A stretch of DNA of 64,000 nucleotides from Corynebacterium coyleae (GTDB lineage: Bacteria > Actinomycetota > Actinomycetes > Mycobacteriales > Mycobacteriaceae), in contig NZ_CP047198.1 of assembly GCF_030408635.1 (NCBI RefSeq), positions 434,001 to 498,000 of the forward strand. Direction: 5' to 3'. Shown piece after piece: positions 27,639-40,451 of the stretch. The stretch's first letter is position 1, and each line of letters begins with the position of its first letter. The notes under the pieces are model-generated. The model made no database searches, was not told where the DNA came from, and was given only the letters and a program-made list of their open reading frames with translations. The position numbers and the translations under genes were made by a program.

Positions 27639-28091
27639 GTGACCACCGAGCAATTTAGCCAAGAGCAGGCCGAACGCGAACGCTTCGGGCTGCTCGTCAA
27701 CCCAGATCTGACGTACCGTCGCATCGTGTTCGATGAGGACTCTGCGCGCGAGATGCTCGGTGGCGGAACCGATGGAGTTGTGGACGTGGCGTTTGACCGC
27801 GACGGCAACCGGTTCCACGCGATTTACCGGGTTGACGCTGGAATTGTCGGAGCGGAGCCGAACCCTGTTGCGTCCCTTGCGCGTAACACTGCAGAGACGG
27901 ACACCCCGGAGTTTCTTACGGATCCCACCCGGTCGATCTGCGGGCCGGTGATCTTCGCGGCGCGCGGGGGCGGCAGCATCAGCGAAGGCACGGTCGAAGA
28001 GGTTGTCAACGCGATCCGTGCGGTGGAAAACTTCCGCAACGACAATCCCGAAGAGTTCGAGCTGTGGCGTAACGCGGTGAAAAACCGCTAA
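27639..28091 (+). CDS. Conserved hypothetical protein upstream of groES
   Basis: A 150-residue soluble protein without signal peptide or membrane segment. Segments such as GLLVNPDLTYRRIVFDEDSAREMLGG and SICGPVIFAARGGGSISEGTVEEVVNAIRAVENFR suggest a compact alpha/beta fold, but no family was recognised. A GTG start follows GAAAGGAAATCCTCC. Its 3' end lies 19 bp before the CIRCE element, so it is separately regulated from groES. Confidence 0.65.
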   Translation: MTTEQFSQEQAERERFGLLVNPDLTYRRIVFDEDSAREMLGGGTDGVVDVAFDRDGNRFHAIYRVDAGIVGAEPNPVASLARNTAETDTPEFLTDPTRSICGPVIFAARGGGSISEGTVEEVVNAIRAVENFRNDNPEEFELWRNAVKNR

Positions 28092-28110
28092 ACGCCACCA
28101 GTGTTGTTGG

Positions 28111-28137
28111 CTGGCACTCTCATAGGTAGAGTGCTAA
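28111..28137 (+). promoter_or_regulatory. CIRCE operator of groES-groEL
   Basis: CTGGCACTC, a 9-bp spacer and GAGTGCTAA match the CIRCE consensus (TTAGCACTC-N9-GAGTGCTAA), with the right half perfect and two changes in the left half. It lies 97 bp before groES and should bind the HrcA repressor, giving heat-shock control. Confidence 0.93.
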
Positions 28138-28234
28138 GGCAGGTTGTGTGAAGCACAGTTGTTCACCCGCGACGACGGCTGCGCCTCGTGAGACCTGAAC
28201 TATTGATTCATTCACCAATGAAAGGTTTTTGATC

Positions 28235-28534
28235 ATGGCAAACGTCAACATCAAGCCGCTGGAGGACAAGGTCCTCGTCCAGATCGCTGAGGCTGAAACC
28301 ACCACCGCCTCCGGCCTGGTTATTCCGGATTCCGCGGCGGAAAAGCCGCAGGAAGCCGTCGTCATCGCTGTTGGCCCGGGTCGTCTCGACGACAATGGCA
28401 ACCGCATCGCCGTGGACGTGAAGGAAGGCGACACGGTTATCTTCTCCAAGTACGGCGGCACCGAGCTGAAGTACGGCGGCGAGGAGTTCCTCCTGCTGTC
28501 CGCTCGTGACCTGCTGGCCGTCGTCGAGAAGTAA
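28235..28534 (+). CDS. groES: Co-chaperonin GroES
   Basis: A 99-residue GroES that caps the GroEL chamber. It opens [21 protein letters not shown] and has a mobile loop ([12 protein letters not shown]) plus a C-terminal [16 protein letters not shown]. The ATG at 28235 is chosen over an in-frame codon two positions earlier because it gives the canonical N-terminus. It is preceded by GAAAGG and controlled by CIRCE. groEL follows after 10 bp. Confidence 0.97.
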   Translation: MANVNIKPLEDKVLVQIAEAETTTASGLVIPDSAAEKPQEAVVIAVGPGRLDDNGNRIAVDVKEGDTVIFSKYGGTELKYGGEEFLLLSARDLLAVVEK

Positions 28535-28538
28535 GTAA

Positions 28539-30155
<1,617 letters not shown>

Positions 30156-30172
30156 GGTGTCGTCGATACGCT

Positions 30173-30211
30173 AAAACAGTGCCCCACTTCGGTAGGGCAC
30201 TGTTTTTCTTT
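30173..30211. terminator. Bidirectional terminator between groEL1 and whcA
   Basis: AAAACAGTGCCC and GGGCACTGTTTT form a perfect 12-bp stem around a 10-nt loop, with T-runs on both strands. It would end groEL1 transcription and that of the convergent whiB-family gene. Confidence 0.92.
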
Positions 30212-30235
30212 TGGCGTGATTCTTCTGTCGTGCGC

Positions 30236-30544
30236 TTACTTGGCGGCGGCGACGTACTTCACGCTGCCAAGGCCGCGGCGCAGGGCAGTGGAGCGCTCAG
30301 ATTCACTCATGCCGCCCCAGATGCCATAGGGCTCGGCCACACGCAGGGCATGCTCGCGGCACTGGGTAAGCACCGGGCAGTTGAAGCAAATAGCCTTCGC
30401 TCGATTCTCACGCTGCGTGCGGGCGCGGCCCCGCTCACCCTCGGGGTGGTAGAAGATTTCCGAGGCTTCGCCTCGGCAGGCGCCGTGAAGCTGCCAATCC
30501 CAAAAGTCTGCATTGGGGCCGGGGAGTTGCTGTGGCAACGTCAT
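30236..30544 (-). CDS. whcA: WhiB-family iron-sulfur regulator, WhcA-like
   Basis: A 102-residue WhiB-type protein. Four cluster-ligand cysteines are at about residues 23, 53, 56 and 62 (GACRG, CFNCPVLTQC), and the GIWGGMSESER turn precedes a basic C-terminal DNA-binding tail. The frame is open upstream, but the ATG at 30544 follows AAAGGAG and gives the family length. In C. glutamicum the gene beside sigD and groEL is whcA, a redox-responsive negative regulator of oxidative stress genes; the symbol rests on this synteny. Confidence 0.88.
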   Translation of the reverse strand: MTLPQQLPGPNADFWDWQLHGACRGEASEIFYHPEGERGRARTQRENRAKAICFNCPVLTQCREHALRVAEPYGIWGGMSESERSTALRRGLGSVKYVAAAK

Positions 30545-30764
30545 GGTGTGAGATCTCCTTTGCCGTGGAAAACGCGATGTACACAACCAGCAGTGCAGTG
30601 TTCCGGCGGTGGGTGAACAAAGGGTTGCCGCGCGGTTACGGGACGGGTGTTTCTCGGACGTTCTTGTGAATAAAAGCGCAATTAGTAGGGAAAATGGCAA
30701 GAGTTAAAGGTTGGTGAATTCTTGAATACGCGTCGGTAACTCATATGGCGGGGGAATGGGTGTT

Positions 30765-30770
30765 TATAGT
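30765..30770 (+). promoter_or_regulatory. -10 element deciding the sigD start
   Basis: TATAGT lies 8 nt before the GTG at 30779. An in-frame TAG at 30767 excludes any earlier start. The arrangement points to a leaderless transcript beginning at or near the GTG. Confidence 0.5.
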
Positions 30771-30778
30771 GTTTGCTT

Positions 30779-31378
30779 GTGATTGGCAATACCGGCGCGA
30801 CAGCGGGTGACGAGGAAGATGAACTTGTCACCCTCGTTCCACGTGCCGCCGAAGGGGATGCGCGTGCTCTCCAGCGTGTGATTGCCATCGTCCATCCACG
30901 GGTGCTGCGCTACGCCAGGGCGCGCATTGGAGGCGGGCGCATGCCGACTGCGGAGGACGTCGCTCAGGAGATCTGCTTGGCGGTAGCGACGTCCATTGAC
31001 CGCTACGTGGATACCGGGCGGCCGTTCATGGCGTTTGTGTACGGCATTGCGTTTAACAAGGTCGCCGATGCGCACCGCAGCCTGGTGCGTGACAAGACAA
31101 CGCCTACTGAAGATGTCCCTGACCAGGAGGTTGTTGCGTTCACGCCGGAGGATGCAGCCGTTGTTGCAGACGGAAGTAACGAAGTTCGCGCATTACTCGA
31201 TTCATTAAGTGATAAGGCTCGCGACATTGTGATTCTGAGAGTGTTTGTGGGCCTCTCGGCGGAAGAAACGGCAGAGGTAGTGGGCAGTACTCCAGGTGCG
31301 GTGCGTGTCGCGCAGCATAGGGCGCTGTCCAAGTTGCGTGAGCAGTTGGAAGGAGACCATTCAGGCCATGACGCGTGA
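30779..31378 (+). CDS. sigD: Extracytoplasmic-function sigma factor SigD
   Basis: A 199-residue group 4 sigma factor. Region 2 includes AEDVAQEICLAVATSIDRYVDTGRPFMAFVYGIAFNKVADAHR, and region 4 is LLDSLSDKARDIVILRVFVGLSAEETAEVVGSTPGAVRVAQHRALSKLR. Possible starts are TTG 30773 and GTG 30779; the -10 spacing favours 30779. It overlaps rsdA by 11 bp and lies next to whcA, as in C. glutamicum and mycobacteria, where SigD is linked to cell-envelope (mycolate) genes. Confidence 0.9.
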   Translation: MIGNTGATAGDEEDELVTLVPRAAEGDARALQRVIAIVHPRVLRYARARIGGGRMPTAEDVAQEICLAVATSIDRYVDTGRPFMAFVYGIAFNKVADAHRSLVRDKTTPTEDVPDQEVVAFTPEDAAVVADGSNEVRALLDSLSDKARDIVILRVFVGLSAEETAEVVGSTPGAVRVAQHRALSKLREQLEGDHSGHDA

Positions 31379-32261
31379 TTTTGGTGGCGGCGACTTTGGA
31401 GAAGAGTGCGTTCGCGACGATGCGTTTCTTGATGCGCTTTCGAGTGGTGTAGACCCCAGTGACGGCAGTGACCCACTGGCTGCGGCGCTGCTTGGACTAA
31501 AGCAGGACGTCGATCGCCCGATGCCAGCGGCTCCCACGGTGATCCCGGTTGCGCCGGTTGCGCCGGTTGCATCGCTTGACGACGCCCGCGCGCGCCGCCG
31601 GACCGCCAACCCATGGGTCGCAGGTGTGGTCGGTGCTGCAGCTGCGTCTGTGGCTATCGTCGGCACTGGCGCTGCGGTGTATGGCACGCAGAGCTCGGCG
31701 AACGAAACCACGATGGTGGAGTTGGCAACCACGCTCGACGAGCTGGAGGCAGCGAACCAAAGCGGGGATATGGAGGCCGCCCGAAGCCTGCTTGAGCAGG
31801 CTAGGGGGCTTATGGCAGGTATCAAGATGCGTGAGGCGCGTAACGGTGAAGACGTAGTGCAACCAGCGCCACGCACGGTTACTGAAACCACGACTGTGGT
31901 GGAGGTCCATGAAGTTGAAGTTCCGCCGAGCGTGCAGCAGCCTGCGCCGGCGCCGGAGCAGAACCCTGCGCCTGCTCCGGAGAATGCGCAGCCGACGGCT
32001 GGGGCACCGGCGCCGGGGTCGGATGCCGTGGCGCCTTCGAACGGGAGCTTGCCGCCGCGCCAGCCGCAGGAGCAACCGCGACCGACGGTGGTGGAGCCGT
32101 CCGATTCGCGCGAGCAAACTCCGATCCCAGGAGATCAGCCGCCAGCACGGCCGACGGTCCGCGATAATGTCCCGTCGAACCCAGTTGATTCTGCATCGCG
32201 GTACGCAGCAACGCCCGCGCCGGTAGTGCCGGGCGGGGCGGGCTCGTCGGAAAATTTCTAG
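31368..32261 (+). CDS. rsdA: Anti-sigma-D factor RsdA
   Basis: A 297-residue membrane anti-sigma factor. A short cytoplasmic domain (FGEECVRDDAFLDALSSG, about residues 8-25) is where SigD is expected to bind. One transmembrane helix (WVAGVVGAAAASVAIVGTGAAVYG, about 82-105) is followed by a Pro/Ala/Glu-rich external region. Regulated proteolysis is the usual release route in this family. The ATG at 31368 overlaps the sigD end. Its stop abuts the stop of the convergent DUF5319 gene with no base between. Confidence 0.85.
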   Translation: MTRDFGGGDFGEECVRDDAFLDALSSGVDPSDGSDPLAAALLGLKQDVDRPMPAAPTVIPVAPVAPVASLDDARARRRTANPWVAGVVGAAAASVAIVGTGAAVYGTQSSANETTMVELATTLDELEAANQSGDMEAARSLLEQARGLMAGIKMREARNGEDVVQPAPRTVTETTTVVEVHEVEVPPSVQQPAPAPEQNPAPAPENAQPTAGAPAPGSDAVAPSNGSLPPRQPQEQPRPTVVEPSDSREQTPIPGDQPPARPTVRDNVPSNPVDSASRYAATPAPVVPGGAGSSENF

Positions 32262-34281
<2,020 letters not shown>

Positions 34282-34296
34282 GAGAACCAGCACAAC

Positions 34297-35451
34297 ATGC
34301 GTGACTACGTGGAAATCGGCATTGGGCGCGAAGCCCGCAAGGCTTACGGCTTGAGTGATTTGTCGATCGTTCCGAAACGACGCACCCGCTCCTCGCAGGA
34401 TGTGGACACCTCCTGGCATATTGATGCCTACACGTTCGATATCCCGCTTGCGTCCCACCCGACGGACGCGTTGGCAAGCCCTGAGTTTGTTATCGAGATG
34501 GGCAAGCAGGGTGGCCTCGGTGTGATTGACGCGGAAGGCCTGTGGGGCCGACACGCTGATCTGGAGGCTGCGGTGAAGAAGGTGGTGGACTCATGCGAGG
34601 ACCCCTTTAACGTCGATACGGCTGAGAAGTACCAGGAGTTTGTCGAGGCAGGTGAGCGTGCCGTGCGCACCTTGCAGGAGTTGCACGCCGCAGAACTTGA
34701 TCACGACTTGCTTTCGGAACGTATCGCCCAGGTGCGTGACTCTGGCGTGACTGTTGCGGTGCGCGTGAGCCCGCAGAACGTGCGCGAATTGGCGCCTGTA
34801 GTTATCGCCGCAGGTGCAGAAATCCTCTTCATTCAGGGGTCGATCGTGTCTGCAGAGCACGTGCAAAAAGGTGGGGAACCGTTGAACTTGAAAGAGTTCG
34901 TCGGTTCGCTCGACGTGCCGGTCATTGCCGGTGGTGTGTATGACTACACGACCGCGACCCACCTGATGCGCGCTGGCGTTGCTGGTGTCATTGTCGGTTC
35001 GGGCGATGCCGACACGGTGGTGAATGTCCCGATGGCTACCGCTATCGCAGATGTCGCGGCAGCACGTCGGGATTACCTCGATGAGACTGGTGGACGTTAT
35101 GTCCACATTCTTGCGGATACCACTATTTGGGGGGCAGGCGAGATTGCTGCAGCCATCGCTTGTGGTGCAGATGCTGTCATGCTTGGCAACCCATTGACGA
35201 AGGCAACTGAGGCTGCTGCCGGTGGCGTGTATTGGGAAGCTCAGACAGCTCACCCACGTTTTCCGCGAGGTAGCGTGCGGAAGGAACCTGACTTCACTTC
35301 TTCGGCGCCACTGGAGGTAGTGCTCTTCGGTCCATCGAGCGATCCTTGGGGTGCGATGAATCTCATTGGTGGACTGAAAAGAATTATGGCGAAATGTGGC
35401 TATACTGGGATCAAAGCTTTCCAGAAAGCCGATTTGGCAATCCGTAACTAA
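34297..35451 (+). CDS. guaB3: GuaB3, IMP dehydrogenase-related protein
   Basis: A 384-residue GuaB3-family protein of the IMPDH/GMP reductase superfamily found in actinobacteria. It opens MRDYVEIGIGREARKAYGLSDLSIVPKRRTR and lacks CBS domains. The catalytic Cys loop of IMPDH (GSICTTR) is replaced by a GSGDADTVVN segment, so classical IMPDH chemistry is not expected from this loop. GADAVMLGNPL corresponds to the phosphate-binding region. It is probably co-transcribed with guaB. The precise reaction here is not established by sequence. Confidence 0.9.
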   Translation: MRDYVEIGIGREARKAYGLSDLSIVPKRRTRSSQDVDTSWHIDAYTFDIPLASHPTDALASPEFVIEMGKQGGLGVIDAEGLWGRHADLEAAVKKVVDSCEDPFNVDTAEKYQEFVEAGERAVRTLQELHAAELDHDLLSERIAQVRDSGVTVAVRVSPQNVRELAPVVIAAGAEILFIQGSIVSAEHVQKGGEPLNLKEFVGSLDVPVIAGGVYDYTTATHLMRAGVAGVIVGSGDADTVVNVPMATAIADVAAARRDYLDETGGRYVHILADTTIWGAGEIAAAIACGADAVMLGNPLTKATEAAAGGVYWEAQTAHPRFPRGSVRKEPDFTSSAPLEVVLFGPSSDPWGAMNLIGGLKRIMAKCGYTGIKAFQKADLAIRN

Positions 35452-35471
35452 GAACTGGATGAAATCGACCT

Positions 35472-36758
35472 ATGTCTAGCCGTGTAACGATTCTTCGCGA
35501 CGCCCCTGAGGGCCCATTCCACGAAGTTGATGTGAACGACATCTTCTTTTCGGTGACTGACGCCAAAGGTGTGATGACGCATGTGAACGATGTGTTCATC
35601 AAGTACGCGCAGTACTCCGCCGAAGAGATGATTGGTAAGCCGCACAACCTCATCCGTCATGAGGAGATGCCTGGTGCGGCGTTCAAACTCATGTGGGACA
35701 CCATCGAGGAGGGCCGTCCTTTCGCCGCGTATGTGCGTAATAAGGCGAAGAGCGGCTCCGCGTACGACGTGTTTGCCACTGTTACGCCGCTGCCAAACGG
35801 CGGTTACCTCTCGGTGCGTACCCGTCCGATGACGGAGAACTTCGAAGCAGCCGCTGGTATTTACCAAGAAGCAAACATCGTTGAGCACGAGGCGAAGGCC
35901 AACGGTGTTGGCCGCCGCGAGCGTGCAGTGATGGGCGCGGAGAAGGTTACGGAGCTGCTGCCGGACTACGACGCATTCCTGCGCGAAGTCCTTCCTGCTG
36001 AGGTCCAGGCACGTGAGGATGCAGGCTTTACGCTTCCGGAAGGCTCCGGCGACATCTACGAGGCTGCCGTGACGCTCTACCGTGAACTCGACGAGTTCAT
36101 GACGGTGCAGACCGCCATTAAGGACGCTGCTGAGGAGCTGCGCAAGGCCAGTGCGACGCTGGTCGAGGAAAACGCAGTGACCAACAACGTGAAGGCCGAG
36201 ATGGAAAACGTGGTCACCGAGGGTGCATCGCGTACGCTGCTGCTCGCACCGCTGCAGGTGTGGGCGACGATGCGTGGCATTATCGACGAGAACGCGAGGA
36301 CCCTCGAGGAGACCGCTCAGGAGCTCTACGCCAAGACGTCCAACGCACGTATGGCTATTGCTCTGGCTCGTCTGCACACCGCACAGACCGCACAGTTCTC
36401 CACGGAGGCTAACGTGCAGGAGTCGATGCAGCTTCTCGTCGACGCACTCGAGGCTGACGTCAAGCACATGGATGACGCCGTGTTCTTGCACTCGTCGTTC
36501 CGTCGCCGCGTGGAGCTGAAGGTTAACTCCATCACGGAGCTGACCAAGATTCCGCTCGAGATGATTCGTCGTTGGTCTGAGAACACCAACGACATGGGCG
36601 AAGAGGTCGCACCGCTGGTGGAGCAGGTGAACAAGGCAATGGCTGCTGCTGATGCCTCGATTAACCAGCTGCACCGCTCAGCTGAGCGCCTCGCACAGGC
36701 ACCTTCGACGGAGAAGGTGCGCGAGGCTCTGGACAGTCTCAGCGCTGCGGTCCGTTAA
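35472..36758 (+). CDS. Stand-alone Aer-like PAS protein with long helical region
   Basis: A 428-residue soluble protein. The PAS domain (about residues 15-115) closely resembles that of the aerotaxis receptor Aer: ITHVND-type segment TDAKGVMTHVNDVFIKYAQYS, then GKPHNLIRHEEMPGAAFKLMW and NKAKSGSAYDVFATVTPL. In Aer this domain binds FAD. The remaining ~300 residues are helical (for example ELTKIPLEMIRRWSENTNDMGEEVAPLVEQVNKAM), without HAMP, transmembrane or recognisable MCP signalling tip. No chemotaxis gene is nearby and corynebacteria are non-motile, so a redox-sensing role outside chemotaxis is inferred. It lies 20 bp after guaB3 and its stop overlaps that of the convergent exporter. Confidence 0.8.
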   Translation: MSSRVTILRDAPEGPFHEVDVNDIFFSVTDAKGVMTHVNDVFIKYAQYSAEEMIGKPHNLIRHEEMPGAAFKLMWDTIEEGRPFAAYVRNKAKSGSAYDVFATVTPLPNGGYLSVRTRPMTENFEAAAGIYQEANIVEHEAKANGVGRRERAVMGAEKVTELLPDYDAFLREVLPAEVQAREDAGFTLPEGSGDIYEAAVTLYRELDEFMTVQTAIKDAAEELRKASATLVEENAVTNNVKAEMENVVTEGASRTLLLAPLQVWATMRGIIDENARTLEETAQELYAKTSNARMAIALARLHTAQTAQFSTEANVQESMQLLVDALEADVKHMDDAVFLHSSFRRRVELKVNSITELTKIPLEMIRRWSENTNDMGEEVAPLVEQVNKAMAAADASINQLHRSAERLAQAPSTEKVREALDSLSAAVR

Positions 36759-37642
36759 ACCTGACGTCGGAGTCGCTTGCCGGCGAGTGTCTGGTTGACG
36801 GAAGCACCGATAACCAAGGCAATCGCCGCAAGCTTCAGCGGGGAGGGGCCCTGGCTGAGCACAAGCCATCCGACGAGTGCTGCAAATGCAGGCTCGAACG
36901 AGATGAGGATGGAAAATACCTGGGGGCGGAGTCGTCGCATAGCAATCAGTTCCAGTGATGTTGGGAGCAGCGACGCCAAGATTGCGGTACCAATTGCGAG
37001 GAGCAGCAGATTGGTATCGGAAACGATAACGAGTGCGCCTTCGAAACCGAAGGGCAACGTCACCAAACCACCAACTGCAAGGGCAACCGCGAGCCCACCT
37101 TGGCCGGCGATGAGGCGGCCAGTGCGCTTGTTGGCAAGGATGTACACCGCCCAGGCAGCGCCTGCGATCAGGATGTAGAACACGCCGAGGCGGTCGAGCG
37201 GCTCACCGGAGAGCGAATCAACGCCAAGCAGCGCCATACCTGTAAGCGCAAGCCCGACGGAGATGCCGTCGCGTACCGAACGGGACAACACCGCGGCGAG
37301 CAGCAGCGGGCCGAGGAATTGGATGGTTACCGCGGATGCGAGTGGCACAGTTGCAATACCGGCGTAGTAGAAGCCGTTCATGCAGCCTAGTGACACTCCG
37401 AGCACGATCGCTGCACCCCATTGTTCGGGAGTCCAGCGCCAAAACGCTGGCCGTGAGATTGCAAGCAGGATGACGGAGGCGATGAGTAGTCGGAATGAAC
37501 TCGTCGCCCAGGTTCCGGCATGGGGGAAAAGCTGCGTGGCAAGAGCTGCGCCAAGCTGCAGAAACAGGCAGGACCCAAGGATGCACAACACGGCGGTGCG
37601 GTCGGCATTGGGTTCAACCGGGGAGGGGGCACGCAATGTCAT
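36755..37642 (-). CDS. EamA/DMT-family permease
   Basis: A 295-residue membrane protein of the drug/metabolite transporter superfamily with about ten helices in two EamA halves. The second half contains [18 protein letters not shown] and the final [25 protein letters not shown]. RhtA-like efflux of amino acids or other metabolites is the family theme; the substrate here is unknown. The ATG at 37642 starts the protein just before the first helix. Its stop (TTA on + strand) overlaps the PAS gene stop. Confidence 0.85.
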   Translation of the reverse strand: MTLRAPSPVEPNADRTAVLCILGSCLFLQLGAALATQLFPHAGTWATSSFRLLIASVILLAISRPAFWRWTPEQWGAAIVLGVSLGCMNGFYYAGIATVPLASAVTIQFLGPLLLAAVLSRSVRDGISVGLALTGMALLGVDSLSGEPLDRLGVFYILIAGAAWAVYILANKRTGRLIAGQGGLAVALAVGGLVTLPFGFEGALVIVSDTNLLLLAIGTAILASLLPTSLELIAMRRLRPQVFSILISFEPAFAALVGWLVLSQGPSPLKLAAIALVIGASVNQTLAGKRLRRQV

Positions 37643-37706
37643 GCAGATCATTCTGGGGCGAAACGTCGAAGAATGGACAATATATTCGGATTTATATGCC
37701 ATCAGC

Positions 37707-37712
37707 TAGTAT
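37707..37712 (+). promoter_or_regulatory. -10 element of a probably leaderless guaA mRNA
   Basis: TAGTAT ends 7 nt before the GTG at 37720 with no Shine-Dalgarno in between. It supports the GTG rather than the in-frame ATG at 37696 as the guaA start. Confidence 0.5.
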
Positions 37713-37719
37713 TTGGGCC

Positions 37720-39282
37720 GTGACTACCGCTCAGAAACGCCCTGTTCTTGTCGTTGATTTTGGTGCGCAATACGCGCAGTTGATCGCCCGCCGTGTGCGC
37801 GAGGCGCATGTGTTCTCGGAGGTTGTGCCGTCGACTATTACGGCTGCGGAGGTTCGTGAGAAGAACCCGCAGGCGTTGGTGCTCTCCGGTGGGCCGTCGT
37901 CGGTGTACGCGGAGGGTGCCCCGCAGCTCGATCCGGAGATCTTTGAGCTGGGGCTGCCGATCTTTGGTATTTGCTATGGCTTCCAGGTGATGACGCAGGC
38001 GCTCGGCGGCAAGGTCGAGGAGACCGGTGCCCGCGAGTACGGACGCACGGCGATGGCTGTCAAGGGTGGCGTGCTGCACGCTGGCCTGGATGAGCACCCG
38101 GTGTGGATGTCCCACGGCGATTCCGTGACGCAGGCGCCGGAGGGCTTTGAGGTCACTGCCTCGACCCCGGGTGCGCCGGTTGCTGCGTTTGAGAACGCGG
38201 AGCGCAAGTTTGCTGGTGTGCAGTACCACCCGGAGGTGATGCACTCGCCGCACGGCCAGGAGGTGCTGACCCGCTTCCTCACGGAGATTGCTGGTCTGGA
38301 GCAGAACTGGACGGCGTCGAATATTGCGCAGCAGCTTATCGACGATGTCCGTAACCAAGTCGGCGACGGCTACGCCATCTGCGGCCTGTCTGGCGGCGTG
38401 GATTCCGCCGTGGCGGCAGCGCTTGTGCAGCGTGCCATCGGTGACCGTTTGACTTGTGTGTTCGTGGATCATGGTCTGCTGCGTCAGGGTGAGCGCGAGC
38501 AGGTGGAGAAGGACTTCGTCGCCGCGACCGGTGCGAAGCTGGTCACTGTGGATGAGCGCAAGGCCTTCCTGGGCAAGCTCGCTGGCGTGACCGAGCCGGA
38601 GGCCAAGCGTAAGGCGATCGGTGCGGAGTTCATCCGTTCCTTCGAGCGCGCCGTGGCTGGAATCCTGGCGGATTCCGGGGAGGACCAAACCGTCGATTAC
38701 CTGGTGCAGGGCACCCTGTACCCGGATGTTGTGGAGTCCGGCGGCGGCACCGGTACCGCGAACATCAAGAGCCACCACAACGTCGGTGGCCTGCCGGATG
38801 ACGTGGAGTTCGAGCTCGTCGAGCCGCTGCGTCTGCTGTTCAAGGACGAGGTTCGTGCGGTTGGCCGCGAGCTCGGCCTGCCTGAGGTGATTGTGAACCG
38901 TCAGCCGTTCCCGGGGCCGGGCCTGGGTATCCGCATCATCGGTGAGGTCACCGAGGAGCGCCTGGAAACCCTGCGCGCTGCTGATGCGATTGCTCGCGAG
39001 GAGCTGACCAAGGCTGGCCTGGATGACCAGATCTGGCAGTGCCCGGTCGTGCTGTTGGCCGATGTGCGCTCGGTTGGTGTGCAGGGCGATGGCCGCACCT
39101 ACGGTCACCCGATCGTGCTTCGCCCGGTCGCATCCGAGGACGCGATGACCGCGGACTGGGTGCGCATCCCGTACGAGACACTTGAGGTGATTTCTACCCG
39201 CATCACCAACGAGGTGGCCGACGTCAACCGCGTGGTGCTGGACGTAACATCCAAGCCGCCGGCCACCATCGAGTGGGAGTAA
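37720..39282 (+). CDS. guaA: GMP synthase (glutamine-hydrolysing)
   Basis: A 520-residue GMP synthase converting XMP to GMP. The N-terminal class I glutaminase has its nucleophile in FGICYGFQ (Cys about 85) and the His/Glu pair in QYHPEV. The ATP-pyrophosphatase domain has the P-loop [12 protein letters not shown]. The C-terminal dimerisation domain ends [18 protein letters not shown], typical of GuaA. An in-frame ATG at 37696 would add eight residues, but the -10 element at 37707 favours GTG 37720. It completes the guanine pathway with guaB upstream. Confidence 0.96.
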   Translation: MTTAQKRPVLVVDFGAQYAQLIARRVREAHVFSEVVPSTITAAEVREKNPQALVLSGGPSSVYAEGAPQLDPEIFELGLPIFGICYGFQVMTQALGGKVEETGAREYGRTAMAVKGGVLHAGLDEHPVWMSHGDSVTQAPEGFEVTASTPGAPVAAFENAERKFAGVQYHPEVMHSPHGQEVLTRFLTEIAGLEQNWTASNIAQQLIDDVRNQVGDGYAICGLSGGVDSAVAAALVQRAIGDRLTCVFVDHGLLRQGEREQVEKDFVAATGAKLVTVDERKAFLGKLAGVTEPEAKRKAIGAEFIRSFERAVAGILADSGEDQTVDYLVQGTLYPDVVESGGGTGTANIKSHHNVGGLPDDVEFELVEPLRLLFKDEVRAVGRELGLPEVIVNRQPFPGPGLGIRIIGEVTEERLETLRAADAIAREELTKAGLDDQIWQCPVVLLADVRSVGVQGDGRTYGHPIVLRPVASEDAMTADWVRIPYETLEVISTRITNEVADVNRVVLDVTSKPPATIEWE

Positions 39283-39283
39283 G

Positions 39284-40348
39284 TCAGTTTCCTTCGCCTG
39301 CATCCTCGCGGGCGTAGTACGCGGACACGGATCCGACGCGCTGCGACACGTTAATCGTGAGTAGTGCGCTGTCCGTGTCCGCGTTTTGTCGTTCTTCGGG
39401 GCATGCGACTTCGCCGATGGTCACCTTGCAGTTGATGTCGACGGGAATGTGATTGGGAAGCTTGAGGTCGATCTTGCCGACGCCGTTGCTGATGTTGATT
39501 GTCTTCGGCTCGTCGAGTGGCTCGAGCATGGTGAGGTCGATCCGAGCCTCGCCGATGTTGTGTTTAAATTCCGGTATAGCCTCCGCGGAGTAGGCAGAGA
39601 CATTTGCAACGCCGTAGTTGCCGATTGAGCCGATGCGAAGTTGGCTAACCACGGTCATTGTCCAGAATGTTGCCGTTGTCAGCACCAGTGTGACGGGGAT
39701 CCACAGCCAGTAGCGCTTCTTTGGTTGCGCACGCTCCGGAGCTGGCTCGACAGGGTCCGGAAGGTGCCACAGCTCAGGTGCCGCGCCGAGTGGGTCCCAT
39801 GCCGGTGGTTTCTGCCCGGGGTGTTCGTAACCTTCCGGCACGGTCAGGTGGGAGGTGTCCACAACAGGGCCTTTACTTGTCTGCGACTCCACGCCCACCA
39901 CGAGTCCCTCCGGGGCCTCTGGCTGGCGCTGGTAGGCGAGGTACCAACCAAGTGCGAAGAGCGCGAAGGTGACCAAAACCCCGCGCAGGTCGCTGGCAAC
40001 GGCGACGGAGGGGAAGAAGATGACAAGGCCGAGGAGCAGCAGCCAGCCCGTGTCGCGCTCTTTCTTCTCTACCTTGGTCAGCTGCTCTTTCGGGGTGGCG
40101 ATCGAACTTGCTGGGGTGCGGGTCAGCCCGAAGCGGGGCATGTTGATCCAGCACAACAGGTAAAGGAACAGGCCACCGCCGAAGGCGATTGACAATACGA
40201 CGAACAGGACGCGGATGAGCGTTGGGTCGATTTGGTAGCGGGCACCGATGCCTTCGCAGACGCCACCGATGAATGCCTTGCCGCCCTGGTCTTGCGGGAT
40301 GCGGGGCGGGCGGGTCTCCCACATGCGCTTCAGTGTGTTGGTTTCCAT
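39284..40348 (-). CDS. esrI: PspC-domain membrane protein, EsrI-like inhibitor
   Basis: A 354-residue protein with an N-terminal PspC domain (GGKAFIGGVCEGIGARYQIDPTLIRVLFVVLSIAFGGGLFLYLLCWINMP, about residues 20-70). Two further helices, a Pro-rich stretch, one more transmembrane helix (about 240-262) and an external C-terminal domain follow, the last probably beta-rich. It is divergent from a PspC-type histidine kinase and its regulator. This matches the EsrISR three-component envelope-stress system of C. glutamicum, where EsrI inhibits signalling. The frame extends upstream, but ATG 40348 fits the -10 at leaderless spacing. Confidence 0.82.
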   Translation of the reverse strand: METNTLKRMWETRPPRIPQDQGGKAFIGGVCEGIGARYQIDPTLIRVLFVVLSIAFGGGLFLYLLCWINMPRFGLTRTPASSIATPKEQLTKVEKKERDTGWLLLLGLVIFFPSVAVASDLRGVLVTFALFALGWYLAYQRQPEAPEGLVVGVESQTSKGPVVDTSHLTVPEGYEHPGQKPPAWDPLGAAPELWHLPDPVEPAPERAQPKKRYWLWIPVTLVLTTATFWTMTVVSQLRIGSIGNYGVANVSAYSAEAIPEFKHNIGEARIDLTMLEPLDEPKTINISNGVGKIDLKLPNHIPVDINCKVTIGEVACPEERQNADTDSALLTINVSQRVGSVSAYYAREDAGEGN

Positions 40349-40358
40349 GGCTTCTATT

Positions 40359-40371
40359 GTTGCGAGGCAAC
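40359..40371. promoter_or_regulatory. Inverted repeat in the esrI promoter
   Basis: GTTGCGAGGCAAC is an inverted repeat (GTTGC-N3-GCAAC) placed immediately upstream of an ATAG-type -10 on the minus strand for esrI. A sister site with the same arms lies at 40439 before esrS. Likely an EsrR operator (inference). Confidence 0.6.
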
Positions 40372-40438
40372 GCCAAGCGCGGTATCGGGAACGACCCTGA
40401 TTTTTCATCTCAGGGTTTACCCCGATGTGCCTGAGGGG

Positions 40439-40451
40439 GTTGCCGTGCAAC
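40439..40451. promoter_or_regulatory. Inverted repeat in the esrS promoter
   Basis: GTTGCCGTGCAAC (GTTGC-N3-GCAAC) lies just before CGATAG and the esrS ATG at 40462. Arms and distance to the start mirror the esrI site at 40359. Likely a NarL-type response-regulator site (inference). Confidence 0.6.

Noticed and set aside
37702-39303. 533-codon minus-strand frame opposite guaA
   Set aside because: Antisense shadow of guaA without recognisable domains.
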